Assembly: GCF_024679245.1 (NCBI RefSeq)
Contig: NC_090195.1
Span: forward strand, 8,027,300-8,091,299
Source of the DNA: Pseudorasbora parva
Lineage: Eukaryota > Chordata > Actinopteri > Cypriniformes > Gobionidae
Direction: 5' to 3'
DNA length: 64,000 bases
This document shows positions 1 through 13,280 of the stretch, in pieces (positions within the stretch are counted from its first letter, which is position 1; each line of letters starts with the position of its first letter). The notes beneath the pieces are model-generated. The model saw only the letters and a program-made list of their open reading frames with translations. It made no database searches and was not told the origin of the DNA. The position numbers were made by a program, and so were the translations under genes.

Positions 1-309
1 CAAACAATGAATTGATTGGGTGAATAAATGTTTCCAACACAGGAGAAAAGGATTGTGTTTACAACTTGAAAGAAGTTGAAAAGTAGAAAACTTTTGTTGT
101 CACTATGACATTCGCGTCAGCTCCAAGCTTTAGCTCCGTCAAGCGCGCGCCCTGAAAGACATCAGGCAGTATCAGGTATCAGGTATGCGCAAAGCTGAGC
201 TTTCTTTCATGACTTCCTGCGCTGGAATGGACAAATTCACTCAAAATTAAAGCTGAAAGCAGCAATGAAAGCTTTAGGAAAACAGGGCACAGGGGGCTTA
301 AATATCCAT
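1..309. other. Intergenic sequence, no gene seen
   Basis: AT-rich non-coding DNA before the first MITE. No ORF of note, no splice-framed exon and no recognisable repeat boundary was seen here. Confidence 0.5.
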
Positions 310-930
310 TTAAAGGTACACTTTGTAGTATTTTGCAGAAAAATATCCAAAAACCACTAGGCCACTTTTATATATTTTGTTCAGTTGTGTACTATTTGTA
401 AATTGTGAGAAATTGCTATTTTAACTAAGGACTGAGGAAGTCGCCTGTCAATTGCGTCATATCTGCGCTACCCTCGGTTTCGGGTTTTATTTGGCAGAAG
501 TGCTTTACTCTTAGTAGTGTGAACAAGTGACACATGGAGTAACGTCATAACATTATTTTCAACACACTTAAATGTATCTAGTATGATAAACAGAGCTGCA
601 TTACCTTATACTCATGACCGGAAGAGCGTAAATAGTGCAGGCACCCGGCGACTGTGTCCCGTCCCGTCATGATAAAAGTCCCGGTGTTTGTGAGGCGGTT
701 ATTTGTGTAACAAACGCTCCGGCCGCCGTGCTCACTCCAACACTTGGTCCTGCTCTGCTTTACACTACAGTAACCGCATGCATGAACGTGATTTCTGCCC
801 GAGTCCACCGGCTGTAAGGCGAAGACCACATGTCCCAAGATGCTGCGCTCACACTTTGCGTCATCAAACTGTGCATTTGTTTTGAATAGGCGACCTCAAG
901 TGGACGGAAAGTTCCATAGTGTACCTTTAA
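310..930. mobile_element. TTAA-flanked MITE, family A, copy 1
   Basis: About 620 bp bounded by inverted ends: the left end reads TTAAAGGTACACTTTG and the right end, read on the opposite strand, TTAAAGGTACACTATGG. TTAA is present at both borders, as expected for piggyBac- or Kolobok-like target sites. The interior is homologous to 11558-12256 throughout (shared blocks include the AAACCACTAGGCCA motif near the left end and the CCAGTGGACGGAAAG type motif near the right end) and more distantly to 38443-39295. It has no transposase, so it is non-autonomous. The short ORFs within it are not conserved between copies. The superfamily assignment is inference from the TTAA borders. Confidence 0.8.
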
Positions 931-2324
931 GTATATAAAATAGGAGGACTACGTGTATTTGACACACTTTCTGCTACCAGCTGGTGGTGTTATGACTATA
1001 ACAAGTGCAAATTTAGAGAAGAAAAAAAAAAAGCAAACTTGGTTGAATGTGTTAAATAGAGTTTAGAGAACTCAGATTCTGACAGAATTTAAAAATATTT
1101 AATAATGAAGCAAAGATGTGGCATAGGACAGTTTTGACAACCACAACAACTGCATTAATTCTTGTTTGTTGGTACAAGCCTTTAGGCTGTTATTCTGCAC
1201 TCCATTCTAAGTGGCTGATCAGAAACAAAACAGGCACCCCTTCGCGAGTCCCTTTAAAAAAAACTAACATCTGTCCCGACCACATGCTTTACATGTGGCT
1301 AGACTTGTGGCAGACTGGATTTGTACACTTAAAGGACTTTGGTTTATGAGTAAGAGCAATTACACTGCTGCCATTAAAGATGGTGGTAAACTTTGTACAA
1401 AAAGAAAAAGAAAAAATGCTTTCAGAGAACTTTAAAAAATGAAGGAAACCGTTTGCATTGCTTTTTCTTAGTTTAAATCATATACATATTTAAAATCATA
1501 TATTTTTTAAATACATTTAAAATTAATATCTTAAAAGTAAATGCTATATTTGTATATATTTGTCTAAAGATCCCAGGGCTTTTTAACAATAAATCTAGCG
1601 AAGAATCTCAGTCAGAAAAGATTGACCAAATGCCACAAGACAAAACAACATGAGGAACATCTGGCTCTGAGGTACGGCCACATTTCTCCCGCCATTTGAC
1701 TGAACCTAAGCCAATGAGCAACAACAAAAAATCATTGTTATTTGTTTACCTTCCTTTTCCCCATCAAACTGGCATCCTGGAGGGAAGATGAAACTCCAGA
1801 TTTCAGACCTTAGCCTGCTCCCTCTAGGATGCCAATTACAAAGAAAAGTTTAAGAGAACTATACATTTGGCTTATGGGTAATTAGCTTTTACATGTGTCT
1901 AGTAATTGACACCGCTGTGCAATCGAGTGCTTTCCACATACTGTTCATCACACCTTGGCTATAGATAAGCTGCAAACTAGACCAAACTTTATCTCAAAAA
2001 GGCTGACTGTGCAAGATAATATCACTACAAATTACCAAATGACAAAGCTTTCGAGCAGTGCCGTGAGTCAGACAAACGAAATGCCTAAAAGCGGAACTGA
2101 CACAAGTATTATAGTTTACTCCACCACACATATAAGGTTTGGAAACATTAAAAACATAAAATAGAAGATGAGGACTCATTATCATGAACAAATTAGTATG
2201 AGCCACTAGAACATTTACATGGTAAACAAATTCACACCCATAAGATGAGACTCTAGTTTTACTGAAATCACCTGATGACTTTTGTTTGTTCCCATGCACT
2301 AATATGCATTCAAATTAAAAATTA
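931..2324. other. Intergenic sequence, no gene seen
   Basis: AT-rich DNA with short poly-A runs near 1021-1031 and 1257-1264. No exon with splice signals, no RNA gene and no clear repeat ends were recognised. Confidence 0.4.
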
Positions 2325-2524
<200 letters not shown>

Positions 2525-2558
2525 AATTTTATATGTAATTATATATTTGTAATACACA

Positions 2559-4125
<1,567 letters not shown>

Positions 4126-4300
4126 TTAAAGGGATAGTTCATCCAAAAGTGAAAATTACCCAATGCCATACTGGGTGTATATGACATTCTTCTTTCAGAC
4201 GAATACATTCGGAGTTGTATTAAAAAATGTCCCAGCTAATAAGCTTTATAATGGCAGTGAATGACAGCCCAAAAAATCGAAAAATTGATGCATTTGTGTG
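4126..4300 (+). mobile_element. Fragment of TTAAAGGGATAGTTCA-type MITE (left end)
   Basis: Begins TTAAAGGGATAGTTCATCC followed by the AAAAGTGAAAATT stretch typical of a very common cyprinid MITE whose opposite end reads GGGTGAACTATCCCTTTAA. Only the left part is recognisable; the right boundary is uncertain. Related right-end fragments occur at 7955-8239, 16330-16506, 27540-27720 and 27840-27951. Confidence 0.6.
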
Positions 4301-6615
4301 AGAAAAATATCCATATTTAACACATTATAAAGTAAAATATCTAGCTTCCGGGCTTTCCATATTCAACTTGCAAAGAAAGTATAGCGACTCTTGCATTTCA
4401 AACCACTTATTCTATGGCCGACGTCATGGTCGTGCCAGTTCTTTTCCACTTTATTTGTAAGTAGAATATGGAAAGCGGTCCAGCAGAGGAAAATTTTTAA
4501 TTTATGTCTCTTTTATTTTTATTTTTCTCAGTTCAGAAGGTTAAGAAAAACATTGATCTGGATTTAAACATTCTTCGAAACATTTTGGTTGATACACAAT
4601 TTAACAGCATAAGATTTTTTGATTTTTTTAATCCAAATATCTTACATTTTGTGCCTTTAACATTACTGAAAGAATGCTTGTTTATGACGTTGAGAGAACC
4701 ATGCCACAACATTAGCTAAAGTTCTGAGAATGTTTCCTGTTAGCTGGCCATAGTAGTGATAAACCGCAGGTCTTTGAGGGTTCATAGTTGCTATACCTTG
4801 ATGTTACCGTGTTTTTGACCCCAAGGACTTCAGTGAAAATTTACAAGGTGACAATTCAACTCTCTGACTCATAACAGTGCTGATCTCTAGAAGGTTTCAG
4901 GATGTATCATGTTCACCTCGTAGAAATGTGTAAACATGTCGTAACTCCTGAAATCCCAATCATGCGGAGTAAGATCAGGTCTGGAATACAAACCTCTGGT
5001 TTAAGTGGCCCTCCGAGTCTCTTATTTTCTAAGTGGAGGCAGACGCCTTCCCATGGGTCTCATGGCTCACTGCCTGGATGTTATACAACTACTGAGAAGA
5101 TAGCTATCTTGCACTCTTCATATTCTCTTAAATATATGAATGGGGAGATTGATCTGGAAAAAACAATATTTTTAATATTTGCGACCTAGGATCAATGGTA
5201 TATGTTTCATTAGTTTTTATTTTAATGCTATGTATATACATGAAAATCATTGTTTATCATAAGCTTTAAAGTGACGGAAAAAGTTTTATTTGTTAGTAAA
5301 TAGTTAGGAAACGCTCAGCAAACTAGACAGCCACACATACGTTTTCAGTGCACATGTAGAAGTTTCTTGTAAATGTGCGAAAAATCATTTTTTCCCCTCT
5401 GCACATATCAATAAGTGATGTACTTAAGAGCATATTTGATTCACTAGACATTTTATTTTAGGCTAATTGTTTTTTTGTTTTGTTTTTGTGGAATTTCATA
5501 TAACTTTAAACTATAGAAATGTATGTTATATATATTTAATAAAGGGAAACAATAAATTATTATTTGCAGTTTAGGCCTGTGGCTTTTTATTGATATATTT
5601 GATTTATTATAGAGGTATCATTATTGGTATGACCATCAGTGATTGGTCTTGAGACAGTACCCCTATTGATCACAGCTAATAATATAACATACCGCAAAAC
5701 ATTCTCATTGTGCTTACATGGGCTTGTTATTTGGTTCGTCAGACCATTTGTAAAAATGTATAAAAAAATCCACAAACTGACTCATGAATGAAACATTACC
5801 GAGTGGTACATTTTGACTGAATCGGATAAATGACAGAGAAAGTTCCAAAAACACAATGGCTCCTTAAGTTATTGTGGACGCAGTTTAAACTTTCAGGAAT
5901 TACGTGCTTGTTGCCTCATCATCTGTCTGACTTCCTCTAATTGTTATTATGGAAATGCATTCCCTGATTGTCTGAGACTGAATGTCATGTTCCATGGTTA
6001 AACAAGCGCCATATCTTCTAATGAAAAATAATGATTATTATTTCCTAATGGGCAATATGCCACATATTCCATTGATTATATGACCTCTCTAAACTGTATC
6101 AACTTTCTTCATATCAAATAAACTCAGCATTTAGGCTTTTAGGATTATATCTTTAAATAGTCATTTAAAGTGTAGGCCTATAAAACAATCGTCCTAGCAA
6201 CAATTCTAATATAGGCCTAATAACAATAATATCCTCTGAGGTAACCTGATTTTAATGCAAAATAGGACTTTGGTGTATAGGCCTTGAACATGCGAATAGA
6301 TGTGAACATTTAACGTTCTTCAGCGAATTTTCACAGTCGAAATGCAGTCAGTAGGCCAGGCTGATTACATCAGAGAGAATAGTGACTCACCGCGCCTTTT
6401 TAGTAAATTATTCATTTCAGTGTGTGCTTTGCTTTAAAACACGAGCTCTATCGTATTCTGCGATTGTTTCTGAAGAGTGAGATTTTGGTGTCATAGCCTA
6501 CTGATGTACAGAGAACGTGTGCGCACTCTCGATCACTGATCTCACGCAGCATTCATGTACATTTCAGTAAATCCACTCACACTCATGAAGGATAATGTTT
6601 GATTTGTCATGTGTG
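4301..6615. other. Intergenic sequence, no gene seen
   Basis: AT-rich DNA with only short chance ORFs (up to 95 codons) that lack homology I can recognise. No splice-framed exon, tRNA or rRNA was seen. Confidence 0.4.
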
Positions 6616-6624
6616 AACATTAGT

Positions 6625-6705
6625 GAGGACCGGTTCGCGAACGAATCGTTCGTTTGAACCGGTTCACCTAATCGGAATGAACCGTTCCAAACAGTTCGCG
6701 TCTAA
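6625..6705. repeat. Palindrome-rich GAACCGGTTC/GAACGATTCGTTC motif cluster
   Basis: Within 80 bp there are several overlapping palindromic motifs: ACCGGTTCGCGAACGAATCGTTCG, then GAACCGGTTC, then AACCGTTCC and AACAGTTCGCG. This type of cluster belongs to an interspersed repeat of fish genomes and could fold into short hairpins. The full element boundaries were not found. Confidence 0.5.
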
Positions 6706-6969
6706 GCACTAATCCACACATTTCACTTTTTAACGCGTCTGACTCTTGCTCTGACTTGGAATAAACCGACATCCCGAAGTTATTGAGTTTCAGCACACTG
6801 ACTTAACCTAGAGAGAACGGATGATGATAATAAGCACAGAGATATGCGTGGAGGGAGCACATGTTGAGTTTAGTAATGGTAGGTTTTTGCGGTCAAAGCA
6901 GTTGATTAAGGAGTTTTTTTGCCGTCTCCGTGTGGTTCTGTCTGGTATCGCACCTTGAGAGGTCTGCAT

Positions 6970-7330
6970 TTAAAGGAACTGTAAGAAATGTATTTCAATT
7001 AATCATAAAATGACCCTGATATGTCACTACAGAAATTAAGAAATCATGTTAATTTCACATTCTTATATCACTGACAACAGTAGTCCGGCCAGGATATTGT
7101 CATTTAAAAGTTGTTGCAGCCCACTGATGTTGATGTTGACATGTTGTGTTTTGGCCTGAAGCTCCGCCCTCCAGCTATCGACCAATCACGAAGTCAGTAG
7201 TGTTTGGGCATCCGGGTTGCAAGATCTACTCTAGTTATCACAGCTGCAGATACAAACATTCCTGCTGGATCCTGCAGCCTATCTGGCAACCTCGAGTCAG
7301 TACATGCACTTCCTTTAAATGTCAATTTTA
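6970..7330. mobile_element. Interspersed repeat fragment, probable non-autonomous DNA element
   Basis: Starts around a TTTAAAGGAACTGTAAG phrase resembling other MITE termini, and contains a more GC-rich block (7150-7310) with a CCAATC motif. I recognise it as a common type of cyprinid dispersed repeat from memory only. No second copy is in the window and the right end was not located. Confidence 0.35.
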
Positions 7331-7619
7331 CATAAAAATTCTAAAATGAAAACATCTCGTTGTAGTTGCTCTCTACACATAATATACACTGTGATGAATT
7401 CTGTAAAGGTTCTTAGTAATTTGTTTTTTTTCATTGGTTCTTAGGTGTACAAATTTACTATATAATAGAATTATATGTACTCCTTATATTTGGTTTTCTT
7501 TTGGAGTCTCCAATGATCCTTGAAGCTAGCAGAAAATACAGTTTTGTGTACTGTTTACTTTGTTTATAGCAAATTATAACAACATGAATGTGTTTGATAA
7601 GATAAATGGCTGCTTAATT

Positions 7620-7705
7620 TCATAATAAGCATGTGATTAATCACGATTAATCGCACAACACAGGTGTGATTAATCACGAATAAAATTAATCTATTGACAG
7701 CCCTA
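7620..7705. repeat. ATTAATCGCAAT-like dispersed repeat fragment
   Basis: Contains GTGATTAATCACGATTAATCGC followed by a second GTGATTAATCACGA copy and ends ATCTATTGACAGCCCTAGT. A related piece (ATGATTAATCACATCC, then ACATAAAAGTTTTTGTTTA) is at 35340-35400. Both match the style of a teleost dispersed repeat; no full-length element is present. Confidence 0.5.
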
Positions 7706-7954
7706 GTATTTATATAATTTTTGACCTCAAATACAACACTATGAACAAACGCGGTGACCACACCATCAGTTCCCTAAGTGAGGTCAAATGTACAAGTAAC
7801 GCCGTATCTCAATGGGATACAAGTGGCGGAAGTGATCTCTTGCCCATATCTCTACTCCATATTGTGTAATTTGACCTCACTTGCAGATAGCGATGGTGCA
7901 GGGACAGCTGATGTATATGGTTGTATTTGAGGTAAAAAAAAATATATATATATA

Positions 7955-8239
7955 GCCTACTGTTCGGTTTCTCACACAAACCAATCGTTTCATGTCTTAA
8001 GCCATCACTGTGTCGTCACGAGCCGCAGGGTTTATGGATTCGTATGTCTATGTGTTTTTTACTCTATTAGTGACTCTCATAGAAAAACACACCATTGACA
8101 TGCATTATATGAGCAGCCGTTGAAGTTAAAAATCTTTATTTGTGTTCTACTGAAGAAACAAACACACCTACATCTTGGATGCCCTGGGGGTAAGCAAATT
8201 AACATAACATTTTCATTTTTGGGTGAACTATCACTTTAA
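7955..8239. mobile_element. TTAAAGGG-type MITE, right-hand part
   Basis: Ends with TTTTTGGGTGAACTATCACTTTAA, the inverted counterpart of the left end at 4126. The preceding sequence (GTGTCGTCACGAGCCGCAGGG, then CTCTCATAGAAAAACACACCATTGACATGC) is of the kind found internally in long members of this family. The left end is missing or too diverged to see. Non-coding. Confidence 0.6.
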
Positions 8240-8244
8240 CAATA

Positions 8245-8720
8245 GAAAAAAGAGTTGGCGCTAGGCGCTTGCTCCAAAAGGGCTGTAGTCTCTTAATGAG
8301 TAACCAATCAGGAATCTCCCATTCCCTGTAAAAGCCAGTTGTGCTTGCACCAAGGCGGATTCACTATTTAATACACGGAAAAAGTTGTGAGCGGAAAGAC
8401 TAAACTTCTCCAGAGAGCTATAATTTTATTTGTAAAAAATGAAATGTTTGTGTGCTGCTGCACATCCCTGTGTGTGTAATGAGCAGAGTGGACGAGAGTC
8501 GTGCACCCACATATAGGGGCATATTATCAATGCACCCTTTAAATAACACAAAAAAATACTGCGTTGGTCAATGGTCCAGTCATTTTCAGTTCCTCAAAAT
8601 AGCAACGTGCCAACAATGCACCTGAACACACCTCGTTTTCAGACCAGCACACGCATGTGCGAACAGATGGCCGCGAGTGCATTTGCTATTTAAACAGCGT
8701 GGCGCTGAACATGAAAACGA
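8245..8720. mobile_element. Dispersed repeat fragment with GGCGCTAGGCGC and CCAACAATGCACC motifs
   Basis: Recognisable as a cyprinid interspersed element by the block around 8605-8705 (CCAACAATGCACCTGAACACACC through TTTGCTATTTAAACAGCGTGG). No transposase is encoded and the ends are not clear. Recognition is from memory and not backed by a second copy in the window. Confidence 0.4.
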
Positions 8721-10263
8721 TAACTGCTCAAAAAAGAAAAAAGTCCAAATTAAAAGTATGTTCTTTCAGCAACTCATATCAGGGACCCAGACTGGAGTTA
8801 CTTCACCAAAGCTGAATTTATCTGTGCCCACAGGGAATTATGTAAAAAATAACAACACTATTTTGACAGCTGCTAGTGTATTTTAGAATGTTTTCCAATA
8901 TTTGTCAGATTGTTTGTGAAAGCGCATTAATTTTTTTTTTCTTTATGTCTATTTGGCTTCAGTATGAACATTTCTTTTTGATAAGTCCACCGATAAAGTC
9001 AAAAGTAATTATCAAAGCTATCTAATCACCAGTTCTTACATATTCTACAATCAGAAAATTGGCTATAAATCAGTCTAACAAAGCTTTAAATCAGTTCAAG
9101 GTTTGCAAAAGCCTTTTCCAATGGATATTTTCATCTGGGAAAAAAATAAAAAATAAATCTTTGACAGTGACCTTGAGACCAGTTCAGTTCTCTAGCTCTC
9201 CTGGGGTTGAGCGGCATTCCATGAGTAACAAACAGCTGTGGTGGTCCCTCCGCAAGCCTTTAAAAATAGTGACCAGTTAATTACGGATCTTAGACATTTT
9301 GTATTTGAACAAAATGCACAGGGTACAGAAGGTTGTCGGTGCAATTTAAGCAAACACAGAACACGTCAGTCTGAAATCATTAAACCTGCATTTTAATAGT
9401 CTTTGTCATCAAATCGGTATGTGTCTGGATTGCTTATTAAATGACGAGATTAGAGGAACTTTAGGGGAAAATCCTCTGAGCCATTGAGCTGTGTTGGGGC
9501 TCAAAGAGGCCTCAAAGGGGCCAAATCCTTCCACTTCAGTAGAGCATTCCTCGTGGAGCTTGAGTTGTCATCTTCTTTTCAGACAGTGTTCCCTTTTTCT
9601 GACTCAAATAAACCTTTTGAAACTTGAAACATTAGATATAAAGATACATTCTTACATAATTTCTGTGTGGAACTTGCATGCCTATAAAGAACTTGCCACC
9701 ACATGTTGCCAACTTTTTGCTTTGGTTAAGATGTTGTAAGTGCTTGCTCGGTGGTTGTTAAGATGTCATGTTCATGTCATGAAGTCTACAAGATATTTAT
9801 ATATTAATATTTAGGGAAGTTTGTTTAAATCATTGACCCTTGAATAGAGTAGCATTGGCAAACACAAATAAACAATATTATGGCAATGCTTTTGTTACAG
9901 TATTAATATTTGTTAACATTATATTTCAAATTTTTGCTATGAAATATTTGATATGAAAGTAAATGTAAGAATAACATATATATTGTTATTAATATTTCAA
10001 GATGAGCATTTACTGGACTGAAGCAATGGTTTACTCGATTATCCATACAATTTTTTTTTAGGAAAAATTATCGGGGAATGTATCGAGGAACATTTATTTT
10101 ATTATTATATATACAGTATTTTGTGCCCCACAAATAAAACAGAGCTTTGATCATAAAACCAAGCATTAAATATCATCTTACTAAGACATATCATTGGAGA
10201 TATAGTATGACAACTGATATTTATATGCAGTTTATGTAAATAGTCTGTTGTACTGAGTTACTG
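8721..10263. other. Intergenic sequence, no gene seen
   Basis: AT-rich non-coding DNA. The ORFs here are short, lack splice context and have no recognisable domains. Confidence 0.4.
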
Positions 10264-10788
10264 TAGCCTAGAAATCTAGACGCACCCTAGCAGCAGCAAA
10301 TCTAATCTGCCCGCGAGTGTCGTCTAGCAACTCTCAATACCCTTCTGAGCTGTAAACGCCAAACTCTTGCCGGGCCAATCACATTGTGTATAGAGTCGGT
10401 AGGCGGGGCCATAATGATGGCCAAGTTGCGTTTGCATGCTTCTAGTAAACACAGAAACTGGCGAACGGCGGCGGTCTTTCGAATCAGCTTTGACCGCGAC
10501 TCTGGAAGACTTGGAGTTAAGCTTTTCTCTGAGAAAAGAACAAAGAACTGCACTGAAGTCATTCTTAAAAAGGGAAGATGTGTTCAGAGTTTTGCTGACC
10601 GGATACGGTGAAAGTTTTATCTATCAACTAGCTCCGCTTCACCTTCGTTGCTCTGGTTGGTGTAGCGTTATCCTATCGCGTGCAGAGGGAGTTTGAAAGA
10701 CAACCGTTTATCCCGCCCCTCGGATTGAGCTGTCAATGGTGAGTTTCCAGACCAAACATCTTGATGTGGGTCTGGCTTGTCAGGCTAG
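10264..10788 (+). mobile_element. hAT-like MITE carrying RecQ-helicase fragment, copy 1
   Basis: A 525-bp element beginning TAGCCTAGAAATCTAGAC and ending GTCTGGCTTGTCAGGCTA, so the termini are imperfect inverted repeats. It is flanked on both sides by GAGTTACTG, a target duplication of 8-9 bp that fits the hAT superfamily. Two relatives are at 16507-17024 (same orientation) and 44178-44583 (reverse, truncated). The interior holds a CCAATCAC box, a GGCGGGGC box and then an ATG-started segment. In the frame from 10436 it reads [18 protein letters not shown] and LLTGYGESFIYQLAPL, resembling helicase motifs 0 and I (Walker A) of RecQ-family proteins. The element itself is non-autonomous. Confidence 0.8.
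10436..10660 (+). pseudogene. RecQ-type helicase N-terminal fragment inside MITE
   Basis: The frame shows an N-terminal leader, then a Q-motif-like [14 protein letters not shown] and a Walker A-like segment GYGESFIYQLAPL, where a functional RecQ protein would have GKS. The lysine is replaced by glutamate here, while the copy at 44208-44435 (- strand) keeps GKS ([10 protein letters not shown]). The homology stops abruptly after the QLAPL segment in all copies, so only the first coding segment was captured. Family assignment is from motif memory. It is a relict, not a functional gene. Confidence 0.55.
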
Positions 10789-11104
10789 AGTTACTGTGCA
10801 CTGTACACAGATTTTCATCTTAATTTTTGGCCATATAAATAACGTGCACCAAATTGCATATATAATTGCTCTGTTTATGCCTCTGAATAAAAGTGAGATG
10901 TTTGTTTTCCTCCTTGACTGACTCTATATTATATATGAGCAATCATATCAAATATATATATTTTTTTAAATACGTAGGCCTACATAATGCAAGCTTTTGC
11001 TAAGTTTAGTAAACTGAATTTTATGACTATTATTTCATAGGTCAGCCTTGATGGGGTTAACAAATGGAATTGTAAAGTGTTAAATATTACATTTCTACGT
11101 TACT
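10789..11104. other. Intergenic sequence, no gene seen
   Basis: AT-rich spacer between the helicase-fragment MITE and the TA-flanked MITE cluster. Confidence 0.4.
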
Positions 11105-11376
11105 CACTGTAAAAAAATATTGTTGGTTTAACTTAAAAAAGTAATTTACCTGGTTGCCTTAAAAATTTGAGTTAATAAAAGAGCTTGGTTTAATAAATAG
11201 AAACTCAAAATATTATGTTATCTGAACCCTGTTAATTATCTGAGTTAACAAAACTGAGTTTGACAAAAGATAAAAAGTTGTTATAAATCATCAAAAATAA
11301 TCTTTTACTTTATGGTTAAAAATAAGGAAATTACTAGAAATAGGGTTTTGATGTGAAAATTCTGGGTGGCCAGATA

Positions 11377-11528
11377 CTTCTCATTTATGAAAAAACAGAA
11401 AACCATGTGACGCATTAAACTCTAACCACGCATGAGATGTTCACAGAAATCATGTGAACATCTGATGTGTGGTTCGATGGTTTAACGCTTCACATGGTTT
11501 TCTGTTTTTTTTTTTCATAAATGAGAAG
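11377..11528. repeat. Near-perfect hairpin, about 70-bp arms, 8-bp loop
   Basis: The arm at 11377-11444 is the reverse complement of 11453-11528 with only a few mismatches and a longer T-run in the right arm. Shared blocks include CTTCTCATTTATG, ACAGAAAACCATGTGA and AGATGTTCACA. The same sequence in family B copy 3 (13580-13650) is present only as a single arm, so the inverted duplication happened within copy 1. Confidence 0.85.
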
Positions 11529-11557
11529 GTTGTCGATTCTCACAAATGTTCATTGCG

Positions 11558-12256
11558 TTAAAGGTGCACTATGTAGTATTTTTGCAGTAAAATATCCAAA
11601 AACCACTAGGCCAGTGTTATATATTTTGTTCAGTTGAGTACTTACAATATCCCAAATGTTTCCAACTATTTGTAAATTGTGAGAAAATTGCTATTTTAAC
11701 CAAAGACCGGGACGTTTCAGCGTAGCGTTTGAGAGAGTCGCCTGTCAATCGCGTGATATCTGCGCTACCCTCGGTTTTATTCTGCAGAAGCTCTTTACTC
11801 TTAGCAGTGTGAACATGTCACAGCAGCGCCGAGCGAACGCACAGAGTAACGTCATAACATCATTTTAAACACACTTAAATGTATCTGATATGATAAACAG
11901 AGCTGCTGGCTTTACCTTATACTCATAACCGGAAAAAGCGGAAGTGCGGGCGCCGGCGACTGTGTCCCGTTCTGTCATAATAAAAGTCCCGGTACTTGCA
12001 AGCCGTGTGTTAATATAACAATCACTCCAGCGGCCGTGCTCAGCTCCAACACTCGGTCCTGCTCTGCTTTACACTACAGTAACTTTAATAACCGCATCCA
12101 TGAACATGATTTCTGCCCGAGTCCTATTTTCCACCGGCTGTGAGGTGAAGACCACATGTCCCAAGATACTGCGCTCACACTTGGCGTCATCAAACTACAC
12201 CTTTGTTTAGAATAGGCGCCCTCCAGTGGACGGAAAGTTGCATAGTGCACCTTTAA
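11558..12256. mobile_element. TTAA-flanked MITE, family A, copy 2 (nested)
   Basis: A 699-bp element with TTAA at both borders and matching ends TTAAAGGTGCACTATG (left) and the same 16 bases in reverse complement at the right. It interrupts family B copy 1: the sequence just before it (GTTGTCGATTCTCACAAATG) recurs inverted just after it near 12397-12421. The better-matched ends and intact borders suggest that it is younger than copy 1 at 310-930. Confidence 0.85.
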
Positions 12257-12860
12257 CTCATTTTTTTTTTTATTCCAATGAACAATAAAATTTTTAAAGC
12301 AATCAGGTAACTTATTTTTTATTTTTATAAAATAAGTTACCTGGTTGCCTTAAAATTTCGCGTTGATTGAAATAAAAAAAATTTAGTTGACGCAATGAAC
12401 ATTTGTGAGAATCGACAACCTTTATTCAAATATTATTAAAAGATTTTGTGCATATTGGGTAATTGTATGTTTTATTTGTGATGGCGCAGTGGAACATGCC
12501 AAATTGTGCTATTTTTATGATTTATCAAAAAAATTGATGTGGTTCAGATACAATAATATTTTGACTTTCAATATATTAAACCAATTTCCTTTTTTGTATC
12601 AACTCATTTTTTATTTAAATAAACTTAAAATTTTATGCAAAAAATAATAATAATTAAATTTTATAATAAAATTTTATGGCAACCAGGCTTTTCTTACTTT
12701 TTTTTGTTAAATCAATAATATTTTTTGTACAGTGTATGAGAAATCTTTTCAAATATTATTTTAAAAAATATGTACATATGCAAACTTTTGCTAAGAGTTC
12801 ATGGGACTAACAAATGGAATTGTGAAGTGTTACCCTAAATATTATATTTCTTAGTAACTA

Positions 12861-13262
12861 CACTGTAAAAAAAAAAAAAAAAAAGCTGGTTTAACTTAAA
12901 AAAGTAAGTAACCTGGTTGCCTTAAATTTTGAGTTCATTGAAATAAAAGTTTTAAGTTCATACAATGAAGGGAATTGGTTTAATAAATAGAAACTCAAAA
13001 TATTATTGTATCTGAACCACATAATTAATAAAAAAAATTGTGATAAATCATGAAAATTTGGCATGTTTCACTGCATTATTACAAACAAAACAATTACGCT
13101 ATATTATGCTTACAAAATCTTTTAATACTATTTGAATAAAAAGTGATGTCAATTCTCAAAAATGTTCATTGTATTAACTCAAAATTGTAATTTCAATTAA
13201 CTCAAAATTTTAAGTGAACCAGGTAACTTACTTTTTAAATATAGATTTTTTTTGTTACAGTG
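12861..13262. mobile_element. TA-flanked MITE, family B, copy 2
   Basis: A 402-bp element with CACTGTAAAAA at the left and TTACAGTG at the right, TA on both outer sides. Inverted GGTTTAACTTAAAAAAGTAA / TTACTTTTTAA and ACCTGGTTGCC / GGTAACTTA blocks mark the terminal repeats. Non-coding. Confidence 0.75.
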
Positions 13263-13280
13263 TATTGATTGTAATTAGTA

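Larger units (their letters stand above)
11105..12734. mobile_element. TA-flanked MITE, family B, copy 1, split by a nested MITE
   Basis: Termini are long inverted repeats: the left begins CACTGTAAAAAAATATTG followed by GGTTTAACTT and ACCTGGTTGCC motifs, and the right end read in reverse begins CACTGTACAAAAAATATT with the matching CCTGGTTGCC block. Copies 2 and 3 follow at 12861 and 13281. The TA border at the right, and at both ends of copy 2, suggests Tc1/mariner-type insertion. The element is interrupted by the family A MITE at 11558-12256; without it the length is about 930 bp. It contains the large hairpin at 11377-11528. Confidence 0.75.
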
